Origin: an uncultured Elusimicrobia bacterium
GTDB taxonomy: Bacteria; Elusimicrobiota; Elusimicrobia; Elusimicrobiales; UBA9959
NCBI GenBank assembly: GCA_903879915.1
Contig: CAIRNJ010000101.1
Coordinates: 1 to 64,000, forward strand
DNA: 64,000 nt
Reading direction: 5' to 3'
The position numbers were made by a program, and so were the translations under genes. Positions within the stretch are counted from its first letter, which is position 1, and every line of letters starts with the position of its first letter. Below the pieces are notes generated by a model. The model was not told the DNA's origin. It saw nothing but the letters and a program-made list of their open reading frames with translations, and made no database searches. This document shows positions 8,362 to 16,136 of the stretch, piece after piece.

Positions 8362-9171
8362 ATGTGTCCCTTCATATCCTTATCGGCAGGCGGAGTAACC
8401 CTCATCATCACTACCTATAACCTGATGATGCTCCTGGCTTTTTGTTCGGTGGTAGGCTACGGCTGGGCCAGGCGCGAAAGGATGCTGCTGAGCGGCGATA
8501 ATTTCTGGGGGCTTATAACGGCCGTAGCTGCCGGCGGAATGGCCGGCGCGAAACTGTTCTATATAGTGAACTCGTGGGCAGAACTGGGGCCCGGTCTTTC
8601 GGACAAACTATCGTCGGTCATGCGCCTCAGCCGGGGTTGGGGCTTTTACGGCGGCCTGGCCGGGGCGTCCGCCGCCGCGGCTTATTTTTTAAGCAGGAAT
8701 AAGATCCCGGTCCGGCGCACCGCCGATCTTTTCGCGCCCGCGGCCGCGCTGGGCGGCGCTATCATGAGGCTGGGCTGTTTTTCAGCCGGCTGCTGTTACG
8801 GCAGGATAACCGGCGTCCCGTGGGCTGTCAGCTTCCCCCGTATTTTTTCGCGCATACCGGAACAACTGCAGGGGATACCGCTGCATCCGACCCAGCTGTA
8901 CGAATCCCTGGGCAACTTAGCGCTGTTCGGGGCGCTGCATTTCCTTACCAGGAAGTACGACAAGGTCAGGAGGCCGCCCGGCTCCCTGTTCCTGGGCTAC
9001 GTCTGCGGTTATTCCGCGCTCCGTTTTTTTGTGGAGTTCTTCCGCGCGCAGGGCGCCGGGTACGCCGGCGGCCTCACCGGCGGGCAGAAAATTTCCGTCA
9101 TCGCCGTTCTCGCCGCGGCCGCTTTGTTCGCCGGGAATTACCGCGGGCTGAAAAATGGCGGCCCTGAATAA
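8362..9171 (+). CDS. lgt: Prolipoprotein diacylglyceryl transferase family protein (Lgt-like)
   Basis: A 269-residue polytopic inner-membrane protein. The central signature region reads GGAIMRLGCFSAGCCYGR followed by PWAV and then HPTQLYES. This matches Lgt-family proteins, including the variant branch that has cysteines in the Gly-Arg signature. Lgt attaches diacylglycerol from phosphatidylglycerol to the lipobox cysteine of preprolipoproteins. At least two lipoprotein precursors are encoded in this window. No SD is visible at the ATG; a weak -10 (TATCCT, 8351-8356) sits just upstream. It could be a paralogue rather than the housekeeping enzyme. Confidence 0.75.
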   Translation: MCPFISLSAGGVTLIITTYNLMMLLAFCSVVGYGWARRERMLLSGDNFWGLITAVAAGGMAGAKLFYIVNSWAELGPGLSDKLSSVMRLSRGWGFYGGLAGASAAAAYFLSRNKIPVRRTADLFAPAAALGGAIMRLGCFSAGCCYGRITGVPWAVSFPRIFSRIPEQLQGIPLHPTQLYESLGNLALFGALHFLTRKYDKVRRPPGSLFLGYVCGYSALRFFVEFFRAQGAGYAGGLTGGQKISVIAVLAAAALFAGNYRGLKNGGPE

Positions 9172-9189
9172 ACACCCCGCCGGACCGCT

Positions 9190-9654
9190 TCAAAGCTGCA
9201 CGGCTACCTTGATCACTATTTTCATAACGGCCCCGGGAACGCCGGCGGCCAGTTTGGGGGCGTGGGCGTCTTCGGGGTATAGAATGGCCAGCTGCCCGAC
9301 GCGCAGCACGACCGGAGACCACTCGCCGGCAGCCACGCAGCCGAAACAAAGGTCTTTGCCTGCATCGTAAGCTTCCGTCACTTTCATGCGGCCGAGCGGC
9401 GCCCAGCCTATGGTCTCGGTACCTTCCGCTATATACTGCACGTCCAGGTATTTCCTGTGACATTCGAATTTAGGGACCGCGGCGGCGGCCGTGGCGTAGC
9501 GCTGCACCAAGGCGAAAACGCGCTCCCCGTCTATCTCGTATTTACCGTCGGGCAGCGAAAGCAGGTCCTCCCGGCGCAGGAAAGCCAGCGCCTGCGCGAT
9601 GCCGGGCGCCGGCGCGGCCTGTTCAGCGGTATCTTTAAGGTCGGCGGCTATCAT
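9190..9654 (-). CDS. YhcH/YjgK/YiaL (DUF386) family protein, possible sugar anomerase
   Basis: The protein has 154-155 residues. The core FECHRKYLDVQYIAEGTETIGW and a later LAILYPEDAHAP segment are typical of the YhcH/YiaL beta-barrel family. A characterised member, NanQ (YhcH), speeds interconversion of sialic-acid anomers. The start chosen overlaps the stop of the upstream nucleotidyltransferase gene as ATGA and lies behind GGAGACAGG, so translation is coupled. Being third in an operon with an anomeric sugar kinase and a sugar-1-phosphate nucleotidyltransferase makes an anomerase role plausible. The actual sugar is not known. Confidence 0.8.
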   Translation of the reverse strand: MIAADLKDTAEQAAPAPGIAQALAFLRREDLLSLPDGKYEIDGERVFALVQRYATAAAAVPKFECHRKYLDVQYIAEGTETIGWAPLGRMKVTEAYDAGKDLCFGCVAAGEWSPVVLRVGQLAILYPEDAHAPKLAAGVPGAVMKIVIKVAVQL

Positions 9655-10361
9655 TTTAAACCTGTCTCCCCGGCGCGGCGGCGCACGGCTTCCAGCCGTT
9701 CCAGGTCGCCTATATCGCACCAGAACGGGGACCTGTCCGCGAAGCCTTTTATTTTTTCGCCGGCGGCGGCCAGCCGCAGGTAGACCGCGGTTATGGAGAA
9801 TACGCCCGTCTCCGTGATCTTCGGGAATATTTCCGGCGACAGGACCTGTATGCCGCTGAAAGCCAGCGGCCGCAGGCCCGGCAGGCTTATTTCGTTCTCA
9901 CGGCCTTTCAAATTCATCCCGTCATCGAACAGCAGGCGGCGATGCGACGGCCTTTCGCGCACGGCCAGCGTGGCCAGCGCGCCCGAGGCCAGGTGCGCCG
10001 CGTAAAGCGCCGGCAGGTCCAGCTCCGAATAAACGTCGGAGTTGCAGGCGAAGAAAGGCCCGCCGCCGCTGAAAAAAGCGGCCGCTTTTTTAAGCCCCCC
10101 GCCGGTCTCCAGCGGAAAAGCCTCCTCGTGCGAAAGTTCGATTTTAAGACCGAAATCTTTCTTCGAGCGCAGGAAGGCCTCTATCTTTTCGTGGAAGTGG
10201 TGGGTGTTCACCACGAACCCGGTAACGCCCGCCGCCGCCAGCCGCCTGAGCACCAGCTCCAGCAGCGGCACGCCGTTCACCTCCACCAGCGCCTTGGGGA
10301 GGTCGTCAGTGAGCGGGCGCAGGCGGGTGCCCAGCCCGGCGGCGAAGACCATGGCCTTCAT
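9651..10361 (-). CDS. Sugar-1-phosphate nucleotidyltransferase, MurU-like
   Basis: The protein has 236 residues, the usual size of short nucleotidyltransferases such as MurU. The N-terminus has the nucleotide-binding signature MVFAAGLGTRLRPLTDDLPKAL. Other motifs are NTHHFHEKI, ETGGGLKKA and NSDVYSELD (metal-binding Asp). MurU transfers UMP to MurNAc-1-phosphate; other members activate GlcNAc-, mannose- or heptose-1-phosphate. The partner upstream is an AmgK-like anomeric kinase, which favours the AmgK-MurU type salvage pathway. Its ATG overlaps the kinase stop as ATGA, and its own stop overlaps the next start the same way. Confidence 0.82.
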   Translation of the reverse strand: MKAMVFAAGLGTRLRPLTDDLPKALVEVNGVPLLELVLRRLAAAGVTGFVVNTHHFHEKIEAFLRSKKDFGLKIELSHEEAFPLETGGGLKKAAAFFSGGGPFFACNSDVYSELDLPALYAAHLASGALATLAVRERPSHRRLLFDDGMNLKGRENEISLPGLRPLAFSGIQVLSPEIFPKITETGVFSITAVYLRLAAAGEKIKGFADRSPFWCDIGDLERLEAVRRRAGETGLK

Positions 10362-11809
10362 TTGGCGGGGCCCGCCAGTTCCCGGTGGGCCAGTTCCACG
10401 CGCGCGCCGTATTTGCGCTTCACGCGCTCGGCCAGCGCCTCGGCGCAGTACACCGAGCGGTGCCGCCCGCCGGTGCAGCCGAAGTTCACCATCAGCGAAG
10501 TAAAATTGCGCGACAGGTAGTTCTCCACGCTCATGTCGGTTATGGCGAAAACGTTCTCGAGATATTTCGCCACCTCCGCCTCGGCGCGCAGGAAATCCAT
10601 AACCGGCTTGTCCTTACCCGTCAGCTGCGCGTATTGTTCATAGCGGCCGGGGTTGGGCAGCGCGCGGCAGTCGAACACGAAGCCGCCGCCGTGCCCCTTG
10701 TCGTCCAGCGGCAGGCCGTTCTTGAACGAGAAGCTGGTGATGCGCACGGTCAGCCCCAGCTTCGTTTTTCCGAACTGCCGCAGGTAGGAGGAGGCAGCGA
10801 TGCGCTTGAAGCACTGCGTCAGCTCCGGCAGCTTCACTTCCAGCTCGGCGTTCCTGAGCAGCCATTCGATATTGCGCACCGCGTACGGCACGCTGTTGAG
10901 GAAATGGGATTTTCCCTCGTAGAAGCCGCGCAGGCCGTAGGCGCCCATGGCCTGCATGATGCGGATGTAGACGAAGGCGTGGTAATGCCGCATGAACTCC
11001 GCGGGCTTCTGCCCGGAGGCGGCCAGGTAATGTTCGCGCAGCGCGGAGCGCGTCTCCGGCGACAGGTCGGCCTTGGCGTCGTACAGCAGCGAGGCCAGGT
11101 CGTACTGCGCCGCGCCGCGCCGGCCGCCCTGGTAATCTATGAACCACGGCTCGCCGCCGCGCAGCATGATGTTGCGCGACTGGAAATCGCGGTAAAGGAA
11201 ATACTCCGCCGGGGCCTCCAGCAGGAAATCCGTGAAGCGGAGGAAATCGTCCTCCAGCTTCTGTTCGTTGAACGGGATCTTGGCCAGCTTCAGGAAATAA
11301 TATTTGAAATAGTTCAGGTCCCACATTATGGACTGCCTGTCGAAGCCCGCGCGCGGATAGCAGAACGACAGGTCCAGGCCGCGGCTCACCTGCGCCTGGA
11401 AGCGCGGCAGGATCTCCAGGACTTTCTTGTAGGCCGCCAGCACCGGCTCCGGCAGGTCCACCTCGTGCCGCTCGGCGGTGAGGTACTCGAACAGCGTGGT
11501 GCTGCCCAGGTCCTCCTCCAGGTAAACGCCCTGCGCTGGGTCGGCGGCGTAAATTTCCGGCACCGGCAGTTTCTGGGCGCGGAAATGCCGCGAGAATTCC
11601 AGGAAAGCCCTGTTCTCCAGCTTGTCCGGGCCGAAAGCGCCTATCACGGAGCGGGAGCCGGCCTTGAGCCGGAACAGCCGGCGCGCGGAGCCGTCGGCCT
11701 TCAGCGGCTCGCAGGTTTCCGGCGCGGCGCCGAAGGTTTTCCGGTACAGTTCCCGCAGTGCGGTATCAGACTCCACCGGTTTTTCTTTTTCCGTGTTCTT
11801 AAGCGGCAT
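10358..11809 (-). CDS. AmgK-like sugar kinase (APH fold) fused to a RapZ C-terminal domain
   Basis: The protein has 483 residues. Residues about 15-340 are an aminoglycoside-phosphotransferase-fold kinase with YLEEDLG, the catalytic loop YRDFQSRNIM and the metal-binding FIDYQGG followed by YDLASLLYDA. This is the pattern of AmgK, which phosphorylates MurNAc/GlcNAc at C1. Residues about 350-480 match the C-terminal half of RapZ: SFSFKNGLP, FDCRALPNPGRY, LTGKD and GCTGGRHRSV (444-453). The RapZ P-loop kinase half is absent. In E. coli this RapZ half binds glucosamine-6-phosphate. The fusion may therefore couple amino-sugar sensing to salvage. The start has AAGGGGA. It leads a three-gene overlapping operon. 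Confidence 0.82.
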   Translation of the reverse strand: MPLKNTEKEKPVESDTALRELYRKTFGAAPETCEPLKADGSARRLFRLKAGSRSVIGAFGPDKLENRAFLEFSRHFRAQKLPVPEIYAADPAQGVYLEEDLGSTTLFEYLTAERHEVDLPEPVLAAYKKVLEILPRFQAQVSRGLDLSFCYPRAGFDRQSIMWDLNYFKYYFLKLAKIPFNEQKLEDDFLRFTDFLLEAPAEYFLYRDFQSRNIMLRGGEPWFIDYQGGRRGAAQYDLASLLYDAKADLSPETRSALREHYLAASGQKPAEFMRHYHAFVYIRIMQAMGAYGLRGFYEGKSHFLNSVPYAVRNIEWLLRNAELEVKLPELTQCFKRIAASSYLRQFGKTKLGLTVRITSFSFKNGLPLDDKGHGGGFVFDCRALPNPGRYEQYAQLTGKDKPVMDFLRAEAEVAKYLENVFAITDMSVENYLSRNFTSLMVNFGCTGGRHRSVYCAEALAERVKRKYGARVELAHRELAGPAK

Positions 11810-11844
11810 AGTTTCCCCTTCGCCGGACTTTTACTTGCGCTAAA

Positions 11845-11850
11845 ATTATA
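11845..11850 (-). promoter_or_regulatory. -10 element for the kinase operon in a divergent promoter region
   Basis: The 90-bp gap between the divergent kinase operon and the methylmalonyl-CoA decarboxylase gene has one AT-rich core. On the minus strand it reads TATAAT about 36 bp before the kinase ATG; on the plus strand it gives a TATACAAT-like -10. The two promoters would overlap. The -35 hexamers are weak. Confidence 0.45.
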
Positions 11851-11899
11851 CAATTACTCCTGCGGACCGCAAAGGCCGCAGCAGCGGCAGGAGGACACC

Positions 11900-12679
11900 A
11901 TGGACCTTATCCTTAAAGAAATAAAAGACGGCATAGGCTCGCTGACGCTCAATAACCCGGCCAGGCGCAACGCGCTGAGCATAGAGCTTTGCGGCGAGAT
12001 AGTGGCCGCGCTGACCGATTTCGAAGCTAAAAAAATACCCGTGGTGGTAATCCGGGCCGGCAAGGACGCCAAGGTCTGGAGCGCCGGCCACGACATAACC
12101 CAGCTGCCCAAGGTGCACAACGACCCCCTGGCTTACGACAGCCCGATGGAGGTGGCGTTCCGCAAGATACAGGCGTACCCGGGCCCGGTGATAGCCATGA
12201 TACAGGGCAGCGTGTGGGGCGGCGCCACCGACCTGGCGGTCACCTGCGACCTGGCCGTGGGCGACGAGACGTCCACTTTCGCCATTACCCCGGTGAAAAT
12301 GGGCCTGCCTTACAACGCCTCGGGCATCATGCATTTCATAAACCGCGTGGGCAGCAACATCGCCAAGGAGATGTTCTTCACCGCCGCGCCGGTCAAAGCC
12401 GAGCGTGCCTATCATTTCGGCATCCTGAACCACCTGGTGAGCTCCGCCGAGATAGAGGAGTTCACGTTCACCCTGGCCCGCAGCATCGCCACCAACTCCC
12501 CGCTGGCCGTGTCCGTTATCAAGGAGCAGTTCAGGATACTTTCCGAGGCGCATCCCATCAGCCCGGAGGCGTTCGAGCGCATCCAGGCCCTGCGGCGCAA
12601 AGTTTACAACAGCAGGGATTACGAGGAAGGGATCAAAGCTTTCACCGAAAAAAGAAAGCCGCAGTTCAAGGGCGAATAA
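11900..12679 (+). CDS. scpB: Methylmalonyl-CoA decarboxylase, ScpB-like crotonase
   Basis: The protein has 259 residues from an ATG behind a strong AGGAGGA site. It matches E. coli ScpB (YgfG) along its length: VWSAGHDITQLP, QGSVWGGA (oxyanion hole), TSTFAITPVKMGLPYN, AAPVKAERAYHFGILNHLV, and the ending RKVYNSRDYEEGIKAF then EKRKPQF. ScpB decarboxylates methylmalonyl-CoA to propionyl-CoA in a succinate-to-propionate route. No methylmalonyl-CoA mutase or CoA transferase is encoded in the window, so the rest of the pathway must lie elsewhere. A PH-like membrane protein gene follows after 12 bp and is probably cotranscribed. Confidence 0.85.
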   Translation: MDLILKEIKDGIGSLTLNNPARRNALSIELCGEIVAALTDFEAKKIPVVVIRAGKDAKVWSAGHDITQLPKVHNDPLAYDSPMEVAFRKIQAYPGPVIAMIQGSVWGGATDLAVTCDLAVGDETSTFAITPVKMGLPYNASGIMHFINRVGSNIAKEMFFTAAPVKAERAYHFGILNHLVSSAEIEEFTFTLARSIATNSPLAVSVIKEQFRILSEAHPISPEAFERIQALRRKVYNSRDYEEGIKAFTEKRKPQFKGE

Positions 12680-12691
12680 GCCGGGGGACTT

Positions 12692-13216
12692 ATGCAGAAG
12701 TATTACAGAGCGGTGATGGACAGCATGCTGAGGTTCACCACGCGCGCCGTCTGGCTGGTGATGGCGGTACCGCCTCTGGCGATGACCGCGCACTGGTACC
12801 TGGCCCGCTGCCGGCCGGCAACAACTCCCACGGTCTGGGCTATTACCGGCGTCACGCTTTTCATGGCCGCTATAGCGTTCTTCACGCGCGGCCTGGCGCC
12901 GCGCGGCTTCGCCCTCAACGACATAGAGCTGGTGATCGACCGCGCCATGCGCCCGATAAGGATACCTTTGAGCTCGGTAACGGAAGTGCGCCGGGTAGCC
13001 GACGCGGAAATGAAAGGCACGCTGCGCACTATGGGCGCGAGCGGCTTTTACGCGCACTACGGCTGGTTCTGGAACCGGGCGCTGGGGAAATTCCGGCTGT
13101 ACGCCTGCCGATTCGACGCCCTGGTGCTGGTGCGCGCGGGCACGGCGGTTTTCGTGCTGGGGCCAGAAGACCCTGAAGGTTTCGAAGCAGATGTGCGCGC
13201 GCTGACGCGGCGCTGA
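12692..13216 (+). CDS. Small membrane protein with a bacterial PH-like domain
   Basis: The protein has 174 residues. Two hydrophobic helices (about 18-38 and 48-66) are followed by a soluble beta-rich domain with IELVIDRAMRPIRIPLSSVTEV and a C-terminal FVLGPEDPEGFEADVRAL. This layout is typical of bacterial PH-like (DUF304-type) membrane proteins, where the domain faces the cytosol. The GGGGGAC site before the ATG supports the start. It sits 12 bp after scpB, but no functional link is known. It is convergent with the sigma-54 gene, with only 20 bp between the stops. Confidence 0.6.
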   Translation: MQKYYRAVMDSMLRFTTRAVWLVMAVPPLAMTAHWYLARCRPATTPTVWAITGVTLFMAAIAFFTRGLAPRGFALNDIELVIDRAMRPIRIPLSSVTEVRRVADAEMKGTLRTMGASGFYAHYGWFWNRALGKFRLYACRFDALVLVRAGTAVFVLGPEDPEGFEADVRALTRR

Positions 13217-13236
13217 CGCCGGCTTTTCTGCGGTCC

Positions 13237-14295
13237 TTACCGTTTGCCGGAACAATTCACCGACAGGTCCTTGCGGTACTGCGCCACCGAACGGCGGGAC
13301 AGCTCTATGCCGTGGCGGGCTTTAAGCCCGGCGCGGAGGCCCTCGTCGCTCAGCCCAGGGTTTTCGGCCGCTATGGCGTAAAGCCGCTCCAGGTTCACCT
13401 GCTTGGAACTGGGCAGCAGCACGCTCAGCGGCGCTTCCATTCCCCACGGCATTTGTATGGATTTGTTGGAGACCATGCGGTTAAGCACGCTGGCGTCCAC
13501 CTCGAGGTTCCTGGCCAGCGTTTTCTGCGAAAGCGGCCGGCGGCGGCCGGGCTCGCCGCTCACCAGATAATCCTGCTGCACGCTCAGTAAAATTTCCAGC
13601 GCACGGTAAAGAGTGGTCTTGCGCTTGTCGGCGAACTCAACCCTGCGCAGCAGCTTCTCCACGCGTTCCCTTTCCGCCAGGTCCAGGCCGTACAGCAGCT
13701 GCGCAAGCTTCTCAGCGTCCACTTTATAGCGGCCTTTCCAGATCTCGCGGTGGAAGAAGGCCAGCTCAGGCTCGCCGTTCTTTATCTCTATGCCGGCCAC
13801 TGCGCTGAACACTTTTCCCGCCGGGGCCTGCACCGCGCCCTCGAATTCCGCCTGTATGAACGCTCGGTTCACGAAATCGCGCAGGCGCGCCGCATCGGCC
13901 GCCGTAATATCGCATTCTTCAGCGCGCTGCACGTCGCTCATGGCCGCGTCCTTAAGGAAGGAGGCCTCGAATTTTTCCTGCCCGATGCCCTGTATCAGGC
14001 CCACCAGGTCGCCTTTGCCGTCGGCCAGCTCAGGCAGCTCGCCGCCGGAAAGCTTAAGGCCGTAGCCGGCGTACTTGCGCGCGGCGTAGCGCGCCGCCGG
14101 GAATTCCGACAGGTTCAGGGCCCCTGAGGTTTTCAGCAGCTGAAAAACGCGCCCGCTTTCCATGTCTTTGAGGGTTTTCTCGAATTCTTCTTCGCTCATG
14201 GTGGCCAGCTGGCCCATTTTAAGCGCGCCCATTATCGAGGCGGCGGCCCTGGCCCCGGCTGAATTGGAAAGTCCGGCGCGGAATTTTTTCGTCAT
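13237..14295 (-). CDS. rpoN: Divergent RNA polymerase sigma-54 factor
   Basis: The protein has 352 residues from the ATG preceded by GAGAG; a start ten codons upstream is less likely. The C-terminal half is RpoN-like: RPLSQKTLARNLEVDASVLNRMVSN (helix-turn-helix), IQMPWG, and a final SRRSVAQYRKDL. That last motif is a variant of the RpoN box (ARRTVAKYRE) that contacts the -24 element. The chain is shorter than usual (most are about 400-500), and the usual Gln-rich N-terminal activator region is poorly conserved. It may be a specialised second sigma-54 or a lineage variant. It is divergent from an NtrC-type activator, its natural partner. Confidence 0.72.
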   Translation of the reverse strand: MTKKFRAGLSNSAGARAAASIMGALKMGQLATMSEEEFEKTLKDMESGRVFQLLKTSGALNLSEFPAARYAARKYAGYGLKLSGGELPELADGKGDLVGLIQGIGQEKFEASFLKDAAMSDVQRAEECDITAADAARLRDFVNRAFIQAEFEGAVQAPAGKVFSAVAGIEIKNGEPELAFFHREIWKGRYKVDAEKLAQLLYGLDLAERERVEKLLRRVEFADKRKTTLYRALEILLSVQQDYLVSGEPGRRRPLSQKTLARNLEVDASVLNRMVSNKSIQMPWGMEAPLSVLLPSSKQVNLERLYAIAAENPGLSDEGLRAGLKARHGIELSRRSVAQYRKDLSVNCSGKR

Positions 14296-14481
14296 AGTTT
14301 TTCTCTCTGAACACATTATAGCCATTGTATCTGTGGCAGAGCAATTTTTATGCCAGCCGCGCCCCGCATGGAACTTCCGTGCTTTTCCCCAATGAGATAC
14401 AGCGCGGCCGCAACTTCTGTATAATAGAACAAGGCGGCGGACATTTTCATTTGAAAATACTTCTTCTCAAAAGAGAATCCT

Positions 14482-15822
14482 ATGGACAAATTCAGCATAC
14501 TGGTGGTTGAAGACGACAAACTGGCCCAGAAAGTGATGGCCGCGCAATTAACGGCGCATAACGTGGACCTGGCCGGCGACTTCAGGACCGCGATGAAAAA
14601 GCTCGAGACCGGGAAATACGACCTCGGGTTCTTCGACCTGATGCTGGGCGTTGACGACGATTATTCCGGCCTTAAGGTGATCCCCAGAGCCGTGGAAAAA
14701 GGCGTCTACGCCGTGGTGGTCTCGAGCTCCGACTCCGACGAGATGATAGGCCGGGCTTACGAGCTGGGCGCCGGCGACTTCTACGCCAAGGGCAACGAGG
14801 AGCGCAACGTAGCCGACATCCTGCGCAAGTTCGCGCAGCAGCGCAAAGCCGCCGGCGCGGCCGACATCTTCGCCGGCGCGTTCGTTACCGTCGACCCCGA
14901 AACGAAGGCCGCCGCGCTCGAGGCCCTTAAATACGCGCCCACCGAACTGCCCATACTGGTGCTCGGCCCTTCCGGCACCGGCAAGACCTCGCTGGCAAAG
15001 ATCCTGCACGAGCATTCTGGCCGCGACGGCGCTTTCGTGGCCATCAATTGTTCCGCCTACTCCGAGGACCTGCTGGAAGCCGAGCTGTTCGGTTATAAGA
15101 AAGGCGCGTTCACCGGGGCGGCCGAAAGCCGCAAGGGCCGCCTGCTGGAAGCCCACCGGGGAACTTTGTTCCTCGACGAGATAGGCGCCATGAGCCTGAA
15201 CATGCAGACCAAACTGCTGAAGGCGCTGGAGGAGCGCACGTTCTACCCGCTGGGCTCGGAAAGGCCGGAGCGCTCGGATTTCCGCATAATCAGCGCCACG
15301 CTGGAAGACCCGCAGGCGCTGATAGCGCAGGGCAAACTGCGCTTCGACCTGTTCCACCGCATTCACGGCTACACTATAACCCTGAAGCCGCTGGCCCGCC
15401 GCAAAGGCGATATTTTCGCGCTGGTGCGGCATTTCACGAAAGGCGGCAGGCGGCTGGCCTTTACCCCCGAGGCCAGGGAATTCATGGAAGGCTATAGCTG
15501 GCCGGGCAATGTGCGCGAACTGAAAAAATTCATGGACCTGGCGGCCAGCGGCCCGGCGGGCAGGGTAAGCCTGGAGACCGCCCGCAAGCATCTGAAGGGC
15601 GTGGCGCAGCCCGCCGCCGCGGCGGCCGGGCCGGCCGGCGGGGACACCTACGCCTACGCGCTGGCCCACGGCCTGGAAGCCGCGCTGGAAAAACTTTCGG
15701 CGGAAATAATCCAAAGGAACCTCCGGGAGAACGACGGGGTAAAGACCAGGACCCTGGCCGACCTGAAGATCTCCACCCGGCTGCTTTACGCCACGCTGGA
15801 AAAAGCCGGAGAAAAAATTTAG
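14482..15822 (+). CDS. Sigma-54-dependent response regulator (NtrC family)
   Basis: The protein has 446 residues. The receiver domain (1-120) has the acidic pocket E10-D11-D12 and phosphoacceptor D52 in FFDLML. The AAA+ domain has Walker A GPSGTGKT (162-169), the sigma-54 contact loop GAFTGA (208-213), Walker [10 protein letters not shown] and the WPGNVREL segment. The C-terminal 60 residues form a Fis-like helix-turn-helix ([21 protein letters not shown]). It should activate sigma-54 promoters when phosphorylated. No full histidine kinase is adjacent, but a 59-residue DHp-like protein is encoded 9 bp downstream. A divergent sigma-54 factor lies upstream. Confidence 0.9.
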   Translation: MDKFSILVVEDDKLAQKVMAAQLTAHNVDLAGDFRTAMKKLETGKYDLGFFDLMLGVDDDYSGLKVIPRAVEKGVYAVVVSSSDSDEMIGRAYELGAGDFYAKGNEERNVADILRKFAQQRKAAGAADIFAGAFVTVDPETKAAALEALKYAPTELPILVLGPSGTGKTSLAKILHEHSGRDGAFVAINCSAYSEDLLEAELFGYKKGAFTGAAESRKGRLLEAHRGTLFLDEIGAMSLNMQTKLLKALEERTFYPLGSERPERSDFRIISATLEDPQALIAQGKLRFDLFHRIHGYTITLKPLARRKGDIFALVRHFTKGGRRLAFTPEAREFMEGYSWPGNVRELKKFMDLAASGPAGRVSLETARKHLKGVAQPAAAAAGPAGGDTYAYALAHGLEAALEKLSAEIIQRNLRENDGVKTRTLADLKISTRLLYATLEKAGEKI

Positions 15823-15831
15823 AGGGGTACC

Positions 15832-16011
15832 ATGACCACCGACACGTCAAAACTGCTGCACGACCTCAGGTCGAAATGTTCCAGCCTTAAAAGCGCCGCC
15901 GAGCTTTACAAGGACTGCTCGGCCGCGGAAAAAAAAGAAATGCTGGCCCTGATGAAAGCGGCCGCCGCCGATATAGCGAACCTGCTGGGCCGTATAGAAA
16001 CGGGGGCCTGA
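15832..16011 (+). CDS. 59-residue protein resembling the H-box helix of a histidine kinase
   Basis: The reading frame from ATG at 15832 to TGA at 16011 encodes 59 residues and starts nine bases after the response-regulator stop, behind GAGGGG. Residues 9-21 read LHDLRSKCSSLKS, which resembles the HisKA H-box (SHELRTPL..I), with H10 as a possible phosphoacceptor. The rest forms a second helix (EKKEMLALMKAAAADIANLL), as in a two-helix DHp hairpin. There is no ATP-binding domain. It could be a phosphotransfer stub, a decoy that binds the receiver, or unrelated helical protein. Coding is supported by the SD and amino-acid pattern. Confidence 0.55.
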   Translation: MTTDTSKLLHDLRSKCSSLKSAAELYKDCSAAEKKEMLALMKAAAADIANLLGRIETGA

Positions 16012-16136
16012 AGAACGCGCGCGCCTTTTCCCTATAGGCCGTTATACCCAGCCTCTGTACGGTCCAACGCCTCTTACCGTATTGCGCCCTGCGGGCTAAA
16101 CTATACTTAGCGGCCCGCGGCCGGAGGTTTGCTTTG

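Noticed and set aside
10385-11899. A long N-terminal extension of the methylmalonyl-CoA decarboxylase frame
   Set aside because: The extension is antisense to the kinase-RapZ gene; a strong AGGAGGA site and family alignment place the start at 11900.
14333-14350. TGGCAG-type sequence before the NtrC-like gene as a sigma-54 promoter
   Set aside because: The -12 element reads TTTT instead of TTGC, so the essential GC is missing.
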